Shown in pieces: positions 16,182 through 23,874 of a stretch of DNA of 64,000 nucleotides (within the stretch, counting starts at the first letter, position 1; each line of letters begins with the position of its first letter). Source of the stretch: Hydrocarboniphaga effusa AP103 (GTDB lineage Bacteria; Pseudomonadota; Gammaproteobacteria; Nevskiales; Nevskiaceae). The notes below the pieces were generated by a model. That model worked only from the letters and a program-made list of their open reading frames with translations, made no database searches and was not told the origin of the DNA. The stretch lies in NCBI RefSeq assembly GCF_000271305.1, contig NZ_AKGD01000003.1, forward strand, positions 608,279-672,278, given 5' to 3'. A program made the position numbers and the translations under genes.

Positions 16182-16616
16182 ATGGGTATGAACGTAGGAA
16201 GCGGCGGTGGCTCCGGTGATCCGGAAGTCGTTGTCGACGTCAACACCACGCCGCTGATCGACGTGATGCTGGTGCTGCTGGTGATGCTGATCATCACGAT
16301 CCCGATCCAGACGCACGCGGTGAAGCTGGACATGCCGCAGGCGAACAGCCCGCCGTCGGATGCGCCGCCGCCGCCGGCAGTGGACCTGGAGATCGACTTC
16401 GACGGCACGATCCTGTGGAACGGCTCGCCGATGGACCGCGGCACGCTCGAAGCGAACTTCCGTCGTGAAGGTCATGCCGATGCAGCGGCCCAGAGCGAGT
16501 TCCACATTCGTCCGAACAAGCTCGTGGAATACAAGTACGTTGCGGGTGTCCTGGCCAGCGCACAGCGCAACGGCGTGACCAAGATCGGCATCGTCGGCAA
16601 CGAACAATTCATGTGA
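16182..16616 (+). CDS. exbD: ExbD, second copy
   Basis: This 144-residue ExbD/TolR-family protein has VNTTPLIDVMLVLLVMLIITIPI near residues 19-41, with the conserved Asp (LIDVML), then a periplasmic domain containing a proline-rich turn (PPSDAPPPPAVD). The start at 16182 has a GGAG upstream; the open frame reaching further up is repeat DNA. It is about 40% like the first ExbD by eye and so is not a recent copy. Two ExbDs may form a mixed complex or serve different receptors. Confidence 0.92.
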   Translation: MGMNVGSGGGSGDPEVVVDVNTTPLIDVMLVLLVMLIITIPIQTHAVKLDMPQANSPPSDAPPPPAVDLEIDFDGTILWNGSPMDRGTLEANFRREGHADAAAQSEFHIRPNKLVEYKYVAGVLASAQRNGVTKIGIVGNEQFM

Positions 16617-16621
16617 GCCTG

Positions 16622-17857
16622 ATGACCATGAAAACGCACTCCAACCGTATTCGCCTGTCGGCTTTTGTATTCCTGCTGGCCGTCCAGGCGCCTTTTATCG
16701 GCTCGGCGTTCGCCGCCGAGAAGCAGAGCCTGCGCGCCGAAGTCGGCGCTCCGCTGCAGGAGGCGCAAAAAGCGCTGCAGGCCAAGGATTACAAGGGCGC
16801 GCTGGCCAAGATCAACGCGGCGGAAGCCGTCGGCAAGCTGACCTCGTACGAGTCGTACATCATCAACAGCCTCAAGGCTTCGGCCGCGCTCGGCGGTGGT
16901 GATTACAAGACCGCGCTGACGGCCTTCGAACAAGTGCTCGAATCGCCCGAGCTTCCGCCCGCCGAGAAGCTGCAGAAGTACGATGCCTATGTGAAGATCG
17001 CGTACGCCAGCAAGGACTACAACAAGACTGCCGAAGCCATCGAGAAGTACAAGGCCGCTGGCGGCAGCAACGCCGAAACGCTCGGCCTGTACGTTCAGAG
17101 CCTGTACCTTGCCGGCAAGTACAAGGAAGCCGGCGTCGAACTCGCGAGCCAGATCAAGTCGCTGGAGGCGGCGGGCAAGCGCCCGACCGATACGCAGCTG
17201 CAATTGCTCGCCTCGTGCGCGCTCAAGCAGAACGACATGGTTGCGTACACGGCGGCACTCGAAAAGATCGTCACCTATACGCCCAAGCCCGACTACTGGC
17301 TCGATCTGACGCTGCGCACGAGCAACAAACCGGGCTTCTCGCCGAATCTCACGCTCGACGTCTATCGCTTGCGCAAGCGCACCGAAACGCTGCAGAAGAC
17401 CGGCGATTACATGGAGGCCGCGCAGCTCGCTCTGCAGGCCGGTTTCCCGGGCGAAGCGCAGGCTTTCGTCGATGAGGGCTATGCCAAGAAGCTGCTCGGA
17501 GAAGGCGCGGACGCTTCGCGTCACCAGCGCCTGAAGGATCTCGTCGCCAAGAAGCTCGCCGACGACAAGGCCACGCTCGCGGAAGGCGAGAAGGCCGCTG
17601 CCGCGCAGGCCACGGGCGATGCGCTCGTCGCGACGGGTTTCAATCTCGTCGCCTACGGTGATTTCGACAAGGGCATCGCGCTGATGGAGCAGGGCATCGC
17701 CAAGGGCGGGCTCAAATCAGCCGATCAGGCCAAGCTGCATCTGGGCTATGCTCAGTTGCTCGCGGGCAAGAAGACCGAAGCCAAGAAGACGCTTGCCGAA
17801 GTCAAGGCCACCGACGGCAGCGCCGACATGGCGCGCCTGTACACGCTGGCTGGCTGA
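16622..17857 (+). CDS. TPR-repeat periplasmic protein of the TonB operon
   Basis: This protein of about 411 residues has a signal peptide ending near GSAFAAEKQ, and the rest is alpha-helical repeats rich in Ala, Lys and Leu with TPR-like spacing (for example KDYKGALAKINAAEA, GDYKTALTAFEQVLE, KDYNKTAEAIEKYKA, GDFDKGIALMEQGI). TPR proteins at the end of TonB2-type operons are thought to assist the TonB complex in the periplasm. The start at 16622 or 16628 cannot be decided; the frame overlaps the end of exbD up to 16616. A large inverted repeat follows the stop codon. Confidence 0.8.
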   Translation: MTMKTHSNRIRLSAFVFLLAVQAPFIGSAFAAEKQSLRAEVGAPLQEAQKALQAKDYKGALAKINAAEAVGKLTSYESYIINSLKASAALGGGDYKTALTAFEQVLESPELPPAEKLQKYDAYVKIAYASKDYNKTAEAIEKYKAAGGSNAETLGLYVQSLYLAGKYKEAGVELASQIKSLEAAGKRPTDTQLQLLASCALKQNDMVAYTAALEKIVTYTPKPDYWLDLTLRTSNKPGFSPNLTLDVYRLRKRTETLQKTGDYMEAAQLALQAGFPGEAQAFVDEGYAKKLLGEGADASRHQRLKDLVAKKLADDKATLAEGEKAAAAQATGDALVATGFNLVAYGDFDKGIALMEQGIAKGGLKSADQAKLHLGYAQLLAGKKTEAKKTLAEVKATDGSADMARLYTLAG

Positions 17858-17875
17858 AGAGGAGCGGTTTTCAAG

Positions 17876-17942
17876 AAAAACCTCTGAGTCGGCCGCTGCG
17901 TTTCCGCTCGCTACGCCGATCACCGCAGACTCAGAGGTTTTT
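17876..17942. repeat. 15-bp perfect inverted repeat between TPR gene and dadA
   Basis: AAAAACCTCTGAGTC (17876-17890) and GACTCAGAGGTTTTT (17928-17942) are perfect inverted copies, 37 nt apart. As RNA this would form a stable stem whose 3' arm includes AGAGG, the only ribosome-site candidate for the dadA ATG at 17948. It may end the TonB operon, hide the dadA ribosome site, or both. Confidence 0.65.
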
Positions 17943-17947
17943 GCCGG

Positions 17948-19237
17948 ATGAAGATCATCGTCATGGGGGCGGGAGTCCTCGGTGTGACTTCCGCCTGGTA
18001 TCTGTCCAAGGCGGGACACGAAGTCGTGGTGCTCGATCGCAATGCGGGCCCTGCGCGCGAAACCAGCTTCGGCAATGGTGGGCAGATATCCGTCAGCCAT
18101 GCCGAACCCTGGGCCAACCCGAGCGCGCCGCTGAAGTTGCTGCGCTGGCTCGGCAAGGAAGATGCGCCCTTGCTGTTCCGGTTTCGAGCCGATCCGTCGC
18201 AATGGGCTTGGGGTTTGAAATTTCTGCGTGAATGCGGCGCCGCCAGGACACGGCGCAACATGGCGCAGCTGGTTCGACTGGGCACCTACAGTCGAGAAAG
18301 CCTGCAGGCGCTCAGAGCGGAAACCGGCCTCGAATACGAGCATCTCGAACGCGGCATCCTGCACTACTACACCGGTGCGAAGGAATTCGACGCAGCGCTC
18401 GCCGCGGCTCGCGTCATGCGCGAACTCGGTTGCGAGCGGCGCGTGATCGACAACGACGAGCTGCTGCGTATCGAGCCCGCCTTGGCACACATCCGCCCCA
18501 AGTTGGCCGGCGCGACCTACACGAGTGCGGACGAGTCCGGCGACGCGTATCTGTTCACCAATCGACTCGCTGCTTTGTGCGAACAGCGCGGTGTGCGATT
18601 TCGTTTCGGCGTCAGGCTGCAGCGCCTGCATCGGCAGGACGATCGACTGGTCGGCGTGGAATTGGCTGATGAGAACGGTGCTTACCAACTCGAACGGGCC
18701 GATGCCTACGTGATCGCGCTCGGAAGCTTCAGTCCGCAGCTCGCGAAGACCGCCGGTGTTTCGCTCGACATCTATCCGGTGAAGGGCTATTCGCTGACCT
18801 TGCCGATCGCCGATCCGGCCAAGGCGCCGACGATCAGCCTTACCGACGAAGCGCACAAGATCGTTTTCAGCCGTTTCGGCGATCGCCTGCGCATCGCGGG
18901 AACCGCTGAATTCAACGGCTATTCGATGCAACTCAACGCGGTGCGCTGCAAGGCACTGCTGGATCGCACGCTCGAAGTTTTTCCAGGCGTCGCAGAGCCT
19001 GAACATGCACGTTTTTGGACCGGGCTTCGCCCCGCGACACCGGGCAACGTGCCCTATGTTGGTCGCAGCGCGGTTCGCAATCTGTATCTCAACACCGGCC
19101 ACGGAACGCTGGGTTGGACGCACGCCTGCGGCTCCGGGCGAGCCGTCGCGGAGATCGTCGACGGACGCGTGCCCGACTGCGATTTCGAGTTCATGGGCGT
19201 CGGACGAGGTTCGCAATCTGCGGTCGCGGCGACCTAG
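17948..19237 (+). CDS. dadA: FAD-dependent D-amino-acid dehydrogenase (DadA type)
   Basis: This 429-residue flavoprotein has an N-terminal dinucleotide fold, IIVMGAGVLGVTSAWYL, and the DadA-like segment RETSFGNGGQISVSHAEPWANP. Substrate-domain features are ESGDAYLFT and YPVKGYSLTLPI, and the C-terminal FAD contact is WTGLRPATPGNVPYVG and NTGHGTLGWTHACGSG. DadA oxidises D-amino acids to 2-oxoacids and ammonia, feeding electrons to the respiratory chain from the cytoplasmic membrane. It stands between the TonB operon and the LysR gene, all on the same strand. I saw no copy of the LysR element upstream, but the inverted repeat 17876-17942 may control translation. Confidence 0.88.
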   Translation: MKIIVMGAGVLGVTSAWYLSKAGHEVVVLDRNAGPARETSFGNGGQISVSHAEPWANPSAPLKLLRWLGKEDAPLLFRFRADPSQWAWGLKFLRECGAARTRRNMAQLVRLGTYSRESLQALRAETGLEYEHLERGILHYYTGAKEFDAALAAARVMRELGCERRVIDNDELLRIEPALAHIRPKLAGATYTSADESGDAYLFTNRLAALCEQRGVRFRFGVRLQRLHRQDDRLVGVELADENGAYQLERADAYVIALGSFSPQLAKTAGVSLDIYPVKGYSLTLPIADPAKAPTISLTDEAHKIVFSRFGDRLRIAGTAEFNGYSMQLNAVRCKALLDRTLEVFPGVAEPEHARFWTGLRPATPGNVPYVGRSAVRNLYLNTGHGTLGWTHACGSGRAVAEIVDGRVPDCDFEFMGVGRGSQSAVAAT

Positions 19238-19313
19238 GGAAACACTCTTTCGCTCGCGGTCTGCTTCGGTAAGATCGTTTCATCGGACAGTTTCCGGTTT
19301 ATGAGTAGGCGCC

Positions 19314-20207
19314 ATGGATCTCAAGTGGTTGGAAGACTTCGTCAGCCTGGCCGAAACGCGCAGCTTTTCGCGTTCGGCCGAGGAACGTCACGTGACGCAG
19401 CCGGCGTTCAGCCGGCGCATACAGGCGCTCGAAATGTGGCTCGGTGCGCCGCTGATCGATCGCACCACGTATCCGACGACACTGACCGAATCGGGCCGGC
19501 GTTTTCGCGAAACCGCCGAGGAGATCATCCAGCTGCTCGGCACCGCGCGAGCCGACCTGACCGCGGAGAATCGCACGCGTCGTCGCAGCGTGAGCATGGC
19601 CGCGTTGCACACGCTCGCGCTGACGTTCTTCCCGCGCTGGTTCGGCAAGATCGAAGAAGCGACGGGCTCGATCGGCAGCCGCCTGCTCGCCGACGATTTC
19701 CACAATTGTCTGCAGGCGATCGCCGAGAACGGTTACGACTTCCTGCTCACGTATCACCATCCCTGTGCGCCGGTTACGCTCGATCCGTCCAAGTTTCCAT
19801 ACCTGGTCGTCGGCACCGATGCGCTCGTCGCAGTGCGCAGTCCGCGCTTGCCGGAGGAGTCGTCGCTGTTTCTCGATTACGCGAGCAACTCCTTCCTCGG
19901 TCGCGTCGCCACGTATGCGCAAGCGATGTCCGGCCTGGAGTCCGCCATCGTGCACACGAGCGAGAACGCGATGGCCGAAGCGCTCAAGTTCATGGCGCTC
20001 GAAGGACATGGTGCGGCCTGGCTTCCGCGCAGTCTCGTCAAAGTCGAGCTCGAACGCGGAGAACTGGTGACTTTCGGCGCGGAAACTGCGTTGGAGATTC
20101 GGCTTTATCGCGCATTGGAGCGTCGTCGGGGGGCCGTCGATGCGGTGTGGAATGCTGCTTCCGCGCTGGTTGCCAAACCTATGTTCGAGGCGCATAACCC
20201 AGGCTGA
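19314..20207 (+). CDS. LysR-family transcriptional regulator
   Basis: This is a 297-residue LysR regulator. The N-terminal winged helix (about 1-60) reads DLKWLEDFVSLAETRSFSRSA with recognition-helix residues HVTQPAFSRRIQALE, and the effector domain covers about 90-290 with IRLYRALERRR near the end. Its N-terminus resembles the HypT/YjiE-like branch, and D-glutamate genes of marine bacteria also have a LysR regulator (DgcR). Being the only LysR gene here, it is the natural candidate to bind the four T-N11-A elements at 6985, 8065, 9914 and 13593. That link is inference. It lies between dadA and the racemase gene. Confidence 0.85.
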   Translation: MDLKWLEDFVSLAETRSFSRSAEERHVTQPAFSRRIQALEMWLGAPLIDRTTYPTTLTESGRRFRETAEEIIQLLGTARADLTAENRTRRRSVSMAALHTLALTFFPRWFGKIEEATGSIGSRLLADDFHNCLQAIAENGYDFLLTYHHPCAPVTLDPSKFPYLVVGTDALVAVRSPRLPEESSLFLDYASNSFLGRVATYAQAMSGLESAIVHTSENAMAEALKFMALEGHGAAWLPRSLVKVELERGELVTFGAETALEIRLYRALERRRGAVDAVWNAASALVAKPMFEAHNPG

Positions 20208-20254
20208 GAAGGCATTGGACCCTCTCTTGGCTCGAGCGCATCGTAGCGAGCCGA

Positions 20255-21061
20255 ATGAGGAGATTGCTGATGCTGGGCGTGTTGGGTGGAATGGGGCCGG
20301 CTGCAACGGTCGACTTCATGGAAAAAGTGATCGACTGCACGGGCGCCGATACCGATCAGGAAAACATCCCGATGATCGTCTGCTCGGCCAGCAACATTCC
20401 CGATCGCACCGCTTACATCCTCGGCAACGGTCCGGACCCGCTACCCGACATGATCGTTGCCGTGCGCCGCCTCGAAGTTGCCGGCGCGACACGCATCGCC
20501 ATTCCGTGCAACACCGCACACTACTGGCATGCAGCGCTGCAGGCGGTCACGTCGCTGCCGATCCTGCATATCGTCGAAGTGGTCTGCGACGTGCTCGAGC
20601 GCGAGCCGAATGCGAAGGCGCGCGGCCCGATCGGCATACTCGCGACTCACGGCACGCTCGCGGCGGGAATCTATTCGCAGCATCTGGCGGAGCGGGGATT
20701 CAGCAGCCTGCAGCCGCAGGGCGACGATCAGCACGAAGTCATGCGCGCGATCGGCCTGGTCAAGGCGGGTTGCACGGCCGAGGCCATCGAGCCGCTGATG
20801 CGCCAGGCGCAGAAGCTGTGGGACCGTGGCTGCAGTGTGGTGGTGATGGCCTGCACCGAAATTCCGATCGCGCTCGCGCATCGTCCCGAGGTGGCGCAAG
20901 GCCGCCTGCTCGATGCCACCGACGAGCTCGCCAAAGCCTGCGTTGCGATCTACAAGTCGGCTTTGGGCGAGAATGAGCCCGATGTGGAGTCGGGCGCACC
21001 CGGCGCTCCGGTGCCCACGCTTCATGGCGCTTCGATCTACGGCGGTACGCTGCAGGCCTGA
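20255..21061 (+). CDS. Aspartate/glutamate racemase family protein
   Basis: This 268-residue member of the Asp/Glu/hydantoin racemase superfamily shows the start motif MLGVLGGMGPAATVDF and both catalytic cysteines: C85 in IAIPCNTAHYW and C200 in VVMACTEIP. These enzymes interconvert L- and D-aspartate or glutamate without cofactor by a two-base mechanism. Length slightly exceeds the usual 230-250 residues because of a C-terminal tail (ESGAPGAPVPTLHG). It follows the LysR gene by 47 bp, probably in the same transcript, and fits a D-amino-acid role. Specificity for Asp or Glu cannot be read from the sequence. Confidence 0.88.
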   Translation: MRRLLMLGVLGGMGPAATVDFMEKVIDCTGADTDQENIPMIVCSASNIPDRTAYILGNGPDPLPDMIVAVRRLEVAGATRIAIPCNTAHYWHAALQAVTSLPILHIVEVVCDVLEREPNAKARGPIGILATHGTLAAGIYSQHLAERGFSSLQPQGDDQHEVMRAIGLVKAGCTAEAIEPLMRQAQKLWDRGCSVVVMACTEIPIALAHRPEVAQGRLLDATDELAKACVAIYKSALGENEPDVESGAPGAPVPTLHGASIYGGTLQA

Positions 21062-21094
21062 CGGCGGGCTCACCATCGTCGGACGTTCGCAGCC

Positions 21095-21118
21095 AAGGCC
21101 CGCTACCATGCGGGCCTT
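21095..21118 (+). terminator. Possible terminator after racemase
   Basis: AAGGCCCGC (21095-21103) and GCGGGCCTT (21110-21118) form a perfect 9-bp stem with a 6-nt loop. Only TTGT follows, so termination may be weak. It marks a likely border between the D-amino-acid block and the aldo/keto reductase operon. Confidence 0.55.
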
Positions 21119-21156
21119 GTGCCGTCCGGCCACCGGGAAACTCGAGGAGACCGAAA

Positions 21157-22116
21157 ATGGAAATGCGAGCGCTCGGCCGCAGTGGCCTGCAAGTCGCGCC
21201 GCTGGTTTTCGGCGGCAACGTGTTCGGCTGGACATGTGATCGCAAGACCAGCTTCGATCTGCTCGATGCTTTCGTCGATGCGGGCTTCAACGGCATCGAC
21301 ACCGCCGATTCGTATTCGTACTGGGTGCCCGGCAATCGCGGCGGCGAATCCGAAACCATCATCGGACAGTGGCTCAAGGCCCATCCGTCCAAGCGCGGCA
21401 AAGTGCTGCTGATGACCAAGGTCGGCATGAAGATGGGCGAGGGCTGCGTGGGCTTGTCCGCGCGCTGGATCGAGCGTGCGGTCGAAGATTCCTTGCGCAG
21501 GCTGCAGACCGACGTCATCGACCTGTACCAGTCGCACAAGCCCGATGCGGAAACGCCACACGAAGAAACGCTCGCCGCTTACGACAAGCTGCTCAAGGCC
21601 GGCAAGATTCGCGCGATCGGAGCCTCCAACCTCGATGCGCAACAGCTGGTCGCCTCGCTCGATGCCGCTGCCAGGCACGGCCTGCCTCGCTACGAGACGC
21701 TGCAGCCCGAATACAACCTCTATGATCGCGCCAGGTTCGACGGGCCTTTGCGTGATCTCGTGATGCGCGAGCAGATCGGCGTGATCACCTTCTACAGCCT
21801 CGCTTCGGGCTTCCTGTCGGGCAAGTATCGCTCGCAGGCCGATCTCGCCAAAAGCCTGCGCGGGCCGCGTGTCGCTCACTATCTCGATGCTCGCGGCCAC
21901 CGGATTCTGGCGGCGCTCGATGCGGTGGCGCAGTCGCAAGGATCGGTGCCGGCCGAAGTCGCGCTGGCCTGGATCATCCAGCGAGAAGGCGTGACGGCGC
22001 CGATCGCCAGCGCCACCGACTTGAGCCAGCTCGACAGCCTGATCCGCTCGGTCCGGCTGCGCCTGACGGCAGACCAGATCGCCGCGCTCGACGCCGCGAG
22101 CGCGCCCGCGACATGA
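21157..22116 (+). CDS. Aldo/keto reductase
   Basis: This 319-residue TIM-barrel oxidoreductase carries the catalytic tetrad Asp and Tyr in GIDTADSYSYWVPG, Lys in LLMTKVGMK and His in DLYQSHKPD. The NADPH-binding region is near GVITFYSLASGFLSGKYR, and a C-terminal SATDLSQLDSL segment follows. It reduces aldehydes or ketones with NADPH; the substrate is unknown. It resembles the YajO/IolS-like group rather than classical AKR1 enzymes. AGGAG precedes the ATG closely. Its stop overlaps the next start (ATGA), so the beta-lactamase gene is translationally coupled to it. Confidence 0.88.
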   Translation: MEMRALGRSGLQVAPLVFGGNVFGWTCDRKTSFDLLDAFVDAGFNGIDTADSYSYWVPGNRGGESETIIGQWLKAHPSKRGKVLLMTKVGMKMGEGCVGLSARWIERAVEDSLRRLQTDVIDLYQSHKPDAETPHEETLAAYDKLLKAGKIRAIGASNLDAQQLVASLDAAARHGLPRYETLQPEYNLYDRARFDGPLRDLVMREQIGVITFYSLASGFLSGKYRSQADLAKSLRGPRVAHYLDARGHRILAALDAVAQSQGSVPAEVALAWIIQREGVTAPIASATDLSQLDSLIRSVRLRLTADQIAALDAASAPAT

Positions 22117-22997
22117 AGCGTCGACAGTTCGCGCGCGGCCTGGCCTTGGCCGGCTTCGCACTGTCGCCGCTGGCCGGCCTGGCCGCGCAGCGTCCGGTGC
22201 AGGGCGACGGCGATGGCGAGGCTTTGTGGCGCGGCATCGAGGACGAGGTCGGTGGCCGCTTCGGCGTGGCCGTGCTCGACACCGGCAGCGGTCGCCTGGC
22301 CGGGCATCGGCTCGATGAGCGCTTTCCGATGTGCAGCACTTTCAAGTGGGTCGCGGCCGCGCTGGTATTGCAGCGTGTCGATGCGGGCCAGGAGCAGCTT
22401 CAACGTCGCATCCGCTTCGGGCGCGAGGTGTTGCTGTCCCACTCGCCGGTGACCGAGCAGCACGTACGCGGCGACGGCATGACGCTCGCGGAGCTTTGCG
22501 CCGCCACGATCAGCGTCAGCGACAACGCGGCGGGCAATCTGCTGCTCGACAGCTTCGGCGGCCCGGCCGCGCTGACGCGCTACGTGCGCGGCCTCGGCGA
22601 TTCCGTGACACGCCTGGATCGCAACGAGCCGACGCTCAACGAATCCCTTCCGGGCGATCCGCGCGACACCACCAGCCCACGCGCGATGGCCGGCCTGCTG
22701 CGAACGCTGTTGCTCGGCGATGCGCTGTCGGCTGCGAGTCGCGCGCAGTTGCGCCGCTGGATGGAGGCGACCCAGACCAGCGACCGCCGGCTCCGCGCCC
22801 GCTTGCCCGCAGGCTGGCGCCTGGCCAGCAAGACCGGCACCGGTCCGCGCGGCAGTACCAACGACATCGGCGTCTACTGGCCGCCCGGCGCTCGACCTCC
22901 GCTGGTGGTGGCGGTCTACCAGACCGGCTCCGCCGCTCCGCTGTCCGCGCTCGAAGCGGCGATCGCTGGCGTGGCGGCGCGAGTCACGGGCACCTGA
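22113..22997 (+). CDS. Class A beta-lactamase, Tat-exported
   Basis: This 294-residue serine beta-lactamase has all class A motifs: S75-T-F-K78, S136-D-N138, E172-PTL-N176 (the omega-loop glutamate) and K240-T-G242. The nucleophile is preceded by cysteine (MCSTFK), as in CTX-M enzymes. The N-terminus MKRRQFARGLALAG contains a twin-arginine motif, so export is probably by Tat, as for some other xanthomonad and mycobacterial class A enzymes. It hydrolyses beta-lactams in the periplasm. No AmpR-like regulator is adjacent; expression seems tied to the aldo/keto reductase gene by an ATGA overlap. Confidence 0.92.
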   Translation: MKRRQFARGLALAGFALSPLAGLAAQRPVQGDGDGEALWRGIEDEVGGRFGVAVLDTGSGRLAGHRLDERFPMCSTFKWVAAALVLQRVDAGQEQLQRRIRFGREVLLSHSPVTEQHVRGDGMTLAELCAATISVSDNAAGNLLLDSFGGPAALTRYVRGLGDSVTRLDRNEPTLNESLPGDPRDTTSPRAMAGLLRTLLLGDALSAASRAQLRRWMEATQTSDRRLRARLPAGWRLASKTGTGPRGSTNDIGVYWPPGARPPLVVAVYQTGSAAPLSALEAAIAGVAARVTGT

Positions 22998-23067
22998 TCG
23001 GCGGTTCGAGATCGTCCGCGGCCAACCGGCTAAGCTGTCGCGCAAAAGCGGAGCGCCGGGGAGAGCG

Positions 23068-23862
23068 ATGCGAGCATACGAGACGACCAAGGCCGCGCTG
23101 GCGGTCCTGACCATGCTGTTCGGAGGCGCGGCGTACGCGGCCGAGCCCAGCGTCGCCGAGATCGAAAGCTGCATGCGAGCCAATGTGCCGGCCGCGATGC
23201 AGGTGCGCGAGTTCAGCCTGAACTCGATCGACAGGAATGGCGGCGAGCGCAAGCTGCAGGGCCGGCTGTTCGCCGCGCGCGAGAACGGCCAGTTGCGCAG
23301 CATGATGAAGATCGAGATGCCGCTCGACCTGCGTGGAGCCGCGTACCTGCTGCGCGAAGGCAAGCCCGGCGAGCAGGACGCGATGTACGTGTTCCTGCCG
23401 GCGCTCAACAAGACCCGGCGCATCGTCGGCGGGACACAGGATGCGCCCTTGTTCGGCACCGACATCTCGTATGCCGACATCAAGCAGATCCACAGCGCCT
23501 TCGTCGGCGGTGCGATCGAACTCGAGAAGACCGAGGCCTACGAAAAACGCGAGAGCGTCGTGCTGATGCTGACGCCCGACGCGCAGCAGCAATCGCAATT
23601 CAGCGGTATCCGCAGCTGGGTCGATCGACAAAGCTGCGTGCCGCTCAAGGTGGAGTTCATCGGCGAACAGCAGGTGCGCAAGCGCTACACGGTCAGGCCG
23701 GCCGATCTCAAGCAGGCCGGGTCGCATTGGTATGCGAGCAAGGCGCTGATGGAGGACATCGGCGGCGGAACGCGCACGCAGATCGAACTCTCGGGCGTGA
23801 AGAGTCTCGACTCGCTGGCGAACAACTACTTCAACCCGCGCAGCTTCCAGCTCGCGAACTAG
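23068..23862 (+). CDS. LolA-like outer-membrane lipoprotein-sorting protein
   Basis: This 264-residue exported protein has a signal peptide ending GGAAYAAEPS and a long beta-sheet domain of the LolA-like kind found next to RND/MMPL exporters. Typical segments are DAMYVFLPALNKTRRI, GTDISYADIKQI and ESVVLMLTPDAQ. A start at 23068 has GGGGAGAG upstream and begins with the signal sequence; the longer open frame from 22720 runs through the beta-lactamase gene. It lies 12 bp before the RND gene, so the two probably work together to move a lipid or lipoprotein outwards. Confidence 0.8.
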   Translation: MRAYETTKAALAVLTMLFGGAAYAAEPSVAEIESCMRANVPAAMQVREFSLNSIDRNGGERKLQGRLFAARENGQLRSMMKIEMPLDLRGAAYLLREGKPGEQDAMYVFLPALNKTRRIVGGTQDAPLFGTDISYADIKQIHSAFVGGAIELEKTEAYEKRESVVLMLTPDAQQQSQFSGIRSWVDRQSCVPLKVEFIGEQQVRKRYTVRPADLKQAGSHWYASKALMEDIGGGTRTQIELSGVKSLDSLANNYFNPRSFQLAN

Positions 23863-23874
23863 AAGACAAACGCC

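Noticed and set aside
20194..20210. Possible fifth LysR-type element before the racemase gene (CATAAC followed by CCAGGCTGAGA)
   Set aside because: It keeps one half-site and a T-N11-A spacing, but the second arm and the downstream 11-mer box are missing, so it is not counted as a copy.
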